Positions 60,409 to 64,000 of a stretch of DNA of 64,000 bases are shown here, in pieces. The position numbers and the translations under genes are program-made. Position 1 is the stretch's first letter. Every line of letters starts with the position of its first letter. This stretch comes from Thermodesulfobacteriota bacterium (GTDB lineage: Bacteria; Desulfobacterota; Anaeroferrophillalia; Anaeroferrophillales; Tharpellaceae), in NCBI GenBank assembly GCA_024763535.1, contig JANTFH010000007.1, forward strand, positions 1 to 64,000. Direction: 5' to 3'. Below the pieces are notes generated by a model that searched no databases, was not told the origin of the DNA, and saw nothing but the letters and a program-made list of their open reading frames with translations.

Positions 60409-61863
60409 TTAACGCTTCCAGAACATCGGCGTAAACAGCACCAGCACGGTATATAGCTCAAGGCGTCCGGCGAGCATGGCGAAGCTTAAGAGCCATTTGA
60501 TCGGATCAATGAAATGGGCGTAGTTTTTAGTCGGCCCGACCAGGCCGAAGCCGGGCCCGATATTACCGACGGTGGCCAGGGCCGCAGTCAGTGAACTTAA
60601 CAGATCAACCCCGGAGAGACAGACCGCAAAGGTCACCAGCAGAACAATGGCAATATAGAGAAAAAAGAAACCGGAGATCGCATAAACAGTATTTTTCGGT
60701 ACCACCTTGCCGGAGATACGCAGCGGGAAAATCGCCTTAGGATGAAGCAGATACTTCATCTCATTAACTGCCTGTTTGAAAAGGGTAACCAAGCGAACCA
60801 CTTTGATTCCGCCGCCGGTCGAACCGGAACAGCCGCCGATGAACATTAACAGAAACAGAATCGCCTGGGCAACATGGGGCCAGGTCTCATAATCAGCACT
60901 GACAAAGCCGGTAGTTGTTAAAATTGACGCAACCTGAAAGGCGGCATAACGCAGAGAATCCTTAAAGGCGGGATAGACTTCATGCAGGCTGAGAATTACA
61001 GCGACCGTAAGGGTTGCGGCCGCAAATATCAGGAGGTAGGCTTTCAATTCGGAATTTTTCAACAGCGATCGGGCCTGGCCCGTCAAGAGCCGGAAATGGA
61101 GAACGAAGTTCATCCCCGCCGCGACCATGAAGAAGGTGATCACCCAATCGATGTAAGCCGAGTTAAAATGCTCGACACTGCCGTTTTTGGTTGAAAAACC
61201 ACCGGTTGCCAGGGTGCCGAAGGTATGAATCAGAGAGTCGATGAAACTCATGCCGCCGAACATCAGCATCAGGGTTTCAACCACCGTCATGCCGAGATAG
61301 ATATACCAGAGATATTTTGCCGTTTCCGTAATCCGCGGAGTTATTTTATCTACCGTCGGCCCCGGCGCCTCGGCCTTTACCAGCTGCAGGCCGCCGACCC
61401 CGAGCAGCGGCAGGATAGCAACCGTCAGAACGACAATTCCCATGCCGCCGAGCCAGTGGGTCAGGGAGCGCCAGTAGAGAATCGAATGGGGCAGGCTCTG
61501 AATTTCGGTCAGGATTGATGCCCCGGTCGTGGTAAAACCGGAGATCGTCTCAAAATAGGCGTCGCAGAACGAGGGAATCGCCCCGGAGAGATAGAAGGGC
61601 AGGGCCCCGAACAGAGCAACAATCACCCAACTGCCGGTAACAAAGAGAAAACCGTCCTTGAATGAAGGATTAGAGTGCGGTGATGAACGCACCCAGAGAA
61701 GAAAGCCCCCGGCCAGAAAAACGGTTACCCCCACAACTGAAGCAAAGGTTTTAGCCTCCGCCATTTCATTGAAGGAGATAGCCACGGCCACCGCCGTCAG
61801 CATAAAAGCACAGACGATCAGAAGCAGGTAGGATATTATCCGTAAAACAATTTTAGGATTCAT
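60409..61863 (-). CDS. trkH: TrkH-family potassium transporter
   Basis: The 484-residue membrane protein has the selectivity-filter repeats of the SKT family, for example SGFTTTGASIL, FGTLATGGFSTKNGS, ILTTTGFVSADYE and ATVGNIGPGFG. It imports K+ with TrkA in the cytosol. The ATG at 61863 is preferred; a TTG at 61878 overlaps trkA. It follows trkA by 11 bases. Confidence 0.95.
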   Translation of the reverse strand: MNPKIVLRIISYLLLIVCAFMLTAVAVAISFNEMAEAKTFASVVGVTVFLAGGFLLWVRSSPHSNPSFKDGFLFVTGSWVIVALFGALPFYLSGAIPSFCDAYFETISGFTTTGASILTEIQSLPHSILYWRSLTHWLGGMGIVVLTVAILPLLGVGGLQLVKAEAPGPTVDKITPRITETAKYLWYIYLGMTVVETLMLMFGGMSFIDSLIHTFGTLATGGFSTKNGSVEHFNSAYIDWVITFFMVAAGMNFVLHFRLLTGQARSLLKNSELKAYLLIFAAATLTVAVILSLHEVYPAFKDSLRYAAFQVASILTTTGFVSADYETWPHVAQAILFLLMFIGGCSGSTGGGIKVVRLVTLFKQAVNEMKYLLHPKAIFPLRISGKVVPKNTVYAISGFFFLYIAIVLLVTFAVCLSGVDLLSSLTAALATVGNIGPGFGLVGPTKNYAHFIDPIKWLLSFAMLAGRLELYTVLVLFTPMFWKR

Positions 61864-61874
61864 GGATTTTGCGA

Positions 61875-63230
61875 TCAACTCAGGAAAAGTTCTTCCAGAG
61901 CGTCAACCTGCTCCGCTTTGGCAAAGGTAACCACATTATCCCCGGCTTCAATAACAAACTCGCCGTTGGGAACAAAATTCTTGCTCTCTCCGTTCCGGCT
62001 CCGGTTGACCGCCACCACCAGGGTTCCATTCGGCAGCTGCATCTCTTTAACCATCTTGCCGGCTATACGGCTTAAGGGGCTGATCGCAAACTCGATCGCT
62101 TCAGCCTTACCGTCAAAGATTGAATAGATCCGTTTAATATTTCCCCGCCGGACATATTTCAAAATCGCGCTGACGGAACTGGCCTTGGGACTGACGATCG
62201 CGTCGATCTTCAATTTATCGGCAATATTGATATAGCTCGATTTGTTGACTACCGGCACCACCCGTTTGATCCCCAGACTCTTGGCGTAGAGTGCAGTGAG
62301 CATGTTCAGGGCTTCATCCGGGGTGGTAGTTACCAGCAGGTCGGAGGTGTAGAGCTGCTCATCCTCGAACAGTTTATCATCGGAGATATCCTCGTTGATC
62401 ACCAGCGCCTCGGGAAAACGCTCCGCGAGGTACTTGCAGTGCTGATAATTTTTTTCGACAATCTTGACACTGCGTCCGCTGCCTAAAAGGAATTCAGTTA
62501 CATAACAGCCGATCTTACCCCCGCCGACGACCACGACATTATGCAACTCCTGCCGCTTCAAGCCGGTGCGGGCAAAGATTCGTTCCATATTTTGCCGGCT
62601 GGCGACAATGTAGACCCTGTCTCCCGGGAGAATTCGGGTATCACCGTAGGGTATGAGGAGCTCCTCATCCCGGCTGATGCCGGCAATAATGAAATTGTGA
62701 CTCATCGCAACCCGGGCCTCACGCAGGGTTTTATCACGAAAGATTGAATTCTCGTCAACAAAGATGCTGCGCAACTGAATATCGGTATCATCGAAAACCA
62801 GCACCTCACCGGTGGCTCCGTAAGCGACGATGTTCATGATGGCCCGAGCGGCCTCGATTTCGGGATTGACGACATAATCGATACCGAGACTGGTATTGTT
62901 CAGGATACCACTGCGGCGGTACTGGATACTGCGTACCCGGGCGATCTTGGTTTTCACATCGAATTCGTTCGCGACCACAAGACAGGAGACGATATTGACC
63001 TCATCCAGATTGGAGACCGCGATAAAGGTATTGGCCTCGTCGACTCCGGCTTCGGCCAGGGTTGCCGGGTCACTGCATTCTCCCTGAACTACCATACAGT
63101 CAAGATGGTCGGCCACAAACTTGGCCCGCTGCGGATCCTTTTCGATCAGCACCACATCCTGATGACTGGTAACCAGTTGTTCGGCCAGATGAAATCCGAC
63201 TTCTCCGGAACCGGCGATAACTATTCTCAT
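61875..63230 (-). CDS. trkA: Trk potassium uptake regulator TrkA
   Basis: TrkA is the NAD-binding regulatory subunit of TrkH. The 451-residue protein has two RCK_N Rossmann domains (VIAGSGEVGFHLAEQL at the start; VVVGGGKIGCYVTEFL about residue 234), each followed by an RCK_C domain. Two copies in one chain is normal for TrkA. It is upstream of trkH. Confidence 0.96.
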   Translation of the reverse strand: MRIVIAGSGEVGFHLAEQLVTSHQDVVLIEKDPQRAKFVADHLDCMVVQGECSDPATLAEAGVDEANTFIAVSNLDEVNIVSCLVVANEFDVKTKIARVRSIQYRRSGILNNTSLGIDYVVNPEIEAARAIMNIVAYGATGEVLVFDDTDIQLRSIFVDENSIFRDKTLREARVAMSHNFIIAGISRDEELLIPYGDTRILPGDRVYIVASRQNMERIFARTGLKRQELHNVVVVGGGKIGCYVTEFLLGSGRSVKIVEKNYQHCKYLAERFPEALVINEDISDDKLFEDEQLYTSDLLVTTTPDEALNMLTALYAKSLGIKRVVPVVNKSSYINIADKLKIDAIVSPKASSVSAILKYVRRGNIKRIYSIFDGKAEAIEFAISPLSRIAGKMVKEMQLPNGTLVVAVNRSRNGESKNFVPNGEFVIEAGDNVVTFAKAEQVDALEELFLS

Positions 63231-63564
63231 TGATACTCCGTCAGTTTAAATCCGGCGGCAGTCTCACCACCTTATGTCATGATTATCGATTACTTGAACA
63301 GTCGGCAACTGATATTTGTCTAACAGACCCCTCAATTAATGTCAAATCCGCCAACTCCATGACCGCAGTCTGAACTCCGGGTCGAACGGAAACTAATAAA
63401 AACGAACCTGTTTGCTATTGACAAGTATGATAAATCCCAATAGTAGGGAAGCGAAACTTAAACCTGACAATTACCGAAAAAAGAGCTCTGCTCCGGGAAA
63501 AAACAAAAAACCCGAAGCCAAACCAGATGTTTTCCAAGAGGTTCTACTTCGGGTTTTTAATTTT
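63231..63564. other. 334-base region between trkA and tRNA-His
   Basis: No protein gene is seen. It holds a candidate trkA promoter (minus; TTGACA at 63340-63345 and TAGACA at 63317-63322), a plus-strand TTGACA with weak -10 (63418-63446), and a strong hairpin terminator (63505-63560). The plus-strand signals with the hairpin frame a possible short transcript. Confidence 0.5.
63505..63560. terminator. Terminator after tRNA-His
   Basis: CCCGAAG (63511-63517) pairs with CTTCGGG (63547-63553), with an internal AACC/GGTT pair, and T-runs on both strands. It ends the tRNA transcript on the minus strand and could also end a plus-strand transcript. Confidence 0.8.
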
Positions 63565-63642
63565 TGGGGTGAGTAGAGGGATTCGAACCCTCGGCCTCAG
63601 GAGCCACAATCCTGCGCTCTAACCAACTGAGCTACACCCACC
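63565..63642 (-). tRNA. tRNA-His (GTG anticodon) with encoded CCA
   Basis: The minus-strand cloverleaf has acceptor GTGGGTG, D-arm TAGCTCAGTTGG, anticodon loop TTGTGGC (anticodon GTG), and T-arm with GTTCGAATC. The extra G at -1 pairs with C73, the histidine identity element, and CCA is encoded at 63565-63567. This tRNA carries G34 and is normally a queuosine substrate, fitting the que genes in the window. Confidence 0.97.
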
Positions 63643-63728
63643 ATAGGAGAAACGGTCACGAAAAACCGCGACCGAATGAACCGACGGAAAAAAACAAGCC
63701 TTAAAGCTCAGGATTTTCCGAAGGGCTG

Positions 63729-63757
63729 TAACTAATGCAAAAGAGCTGATCTGTCAA
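63729..63757 (-). promoter_or_regulatory. Promoter of tRNA-His
   Basis: On the minus strand TTGACA (63752-63757) is followed after 17 bases by TAGTTA (63729-63734). The predicted start leaves a leader of about 80 bases before the tRNA. Confidence 0.5.
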
Positions 63758-63785
63758 CCTGATTTTTTGAAACATTTTAATGCCT

Positions 63786-64000
63786 ATGAAAATTCTTCTG
63801 CACTGCTGCTGCGGCCCCTGCGCCGTCTACCCGGTCAAGCAATTACGACAGCAGAACCATAGCCTGCGCGCCTTTTTCTACAACCATATTCACCCCTACA
63901 CGGAGTGGCAAAAACGGCGGGAAACCCTTGCTGACTGGGCTGACAAAATCGATCTGCCGCTGATTGTCGATGAACGTTATGAACTGGTAAATTTCCTGCA
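63786..64000 (+). CDS. queH: Epoxyqueuosine reductase QueH, N-terminal part (cut by the window end)
   Basis: The visible 71 residues begin MKILLHCCCGPCAVYPV and continue to HPYTEWQKRRETL, which matches QueH (DUF208), the non-homologous replacement for QueG. QueH reduces epoxyqueuosine to queuosine, the last step in the pathway encoded at the other end of the window. The adjacent CC and CXXC cysteines serve as cluster and catalytic ligands. The rest of the gene lies beyond the window. Confidence 0.9.
   Translation, partial: MKILLHCCCGPCAVYPVKQLRQQNHSLRAFFYNHIHPYTEWQKRRETLADWADKIDLPLIVDERYELVNFL

Overview
The window looks like chromosomal core sequence from an anaerobic deltaproteobacterium (Desulfobacterota in the broad sense). 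The evidence is a B12-dependent class II ribonucleotide reductase under NrdR boxes, a nickel CO dehydrogenase (CooS), an yajC-secD-secF-queE-queC block downstream of queA-tgt, a divergent polysaccharide deacetylase next to ctpA/envC/ftsX/ftsE, and TrkAH. No diagnostic respiratory gene (such as dsr) is present, so the placement is an inference. No insertion sequences, prophage genes or CRISPR arrays were seen. Most genes lie on the minus strand in long, tightly packed operons.

Layout. 1-1040: end of a CBS-domain gene and a Bax inhibitor-1 family membrane protein (+). 1037-7697: minus-strand queA-tgt-yajC-secD-secF-queE-queC, joining queuosine synthesis to the Sec accessory complex. 7980-10081: a TPR protein and a DUF2065 protein. 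10266-13178: crcB and nrdJ (+), the latter behind two NrdR boxes. 13357-20143: mltB-like, tmk, holB, PSP1 protein, metG, DUF721 and rsmI (-). 20288-28632: Na/Pi symporter, fbp, guaB, guaA, a sigma-54 activator and rlmN (-). 28721-35962: proS, ftsE, ftsX, envC-like, ctpA and a polysaccharide deacetylase (-). 36157-38127: cooS alone (-). 38409-38858: dtd (-). 39069-43140: a small TPR-like protein, aroQ, an M24 peptidase, efp, cmk and ispH (+). 43285-56115: a minus-strand region rich in sensory and envelope genes, with a degenerate-kinase/DUF389 fusion, an ABC-type binding lipoprotein, a VOC lipoprotein, an Arg-Pro-rich lipoprotein, an MscS channel, a BvgS-like hybrid kinase, an HD-GYP response regulator and a zinc-ribbon-like unknown. 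56429-58558: small enzymes including a sirtuin and a DEDDh exonuclease (-). 58785-60304: rhomboid protease, an unknown and a cyclophilin (+). 60409-63230: trkA-trkH (-). 63565-63642: tRNA-His (-). 63786-64000: start of queH (+).

The most interesting signal is upstream of cooS. A near-perfect sigma-54 promoter (TGGCACG-N4-TTGCT) lies about 120 bases before the start codon. About 75 bases further upstream is a 16-bp perfect palindrome set among three A-tract repeats, which is where an enhancer-binding protein would sit. The window also encodes a sigma-54 activator directly after guaA whose receiver domain has lost its phosphorylation residues. Whether that protein acts on cooS cannot be told from sequence, but enhancer-type control of a lone CO dehydrogenase is unusual.

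Other threads are a nearly complete queuosine set split between the two ends of the window (queC, queE, tgt and queA; queH beside tRNA-His, itself a queuosine substrate), a phosphorelay kinase paired with a c-di-GMP phosphodiesterase response regulator, and an envelope operon led by a protein fusing a dead diacylglycerol-kinase-like domain to a DUF389 membrane domain.
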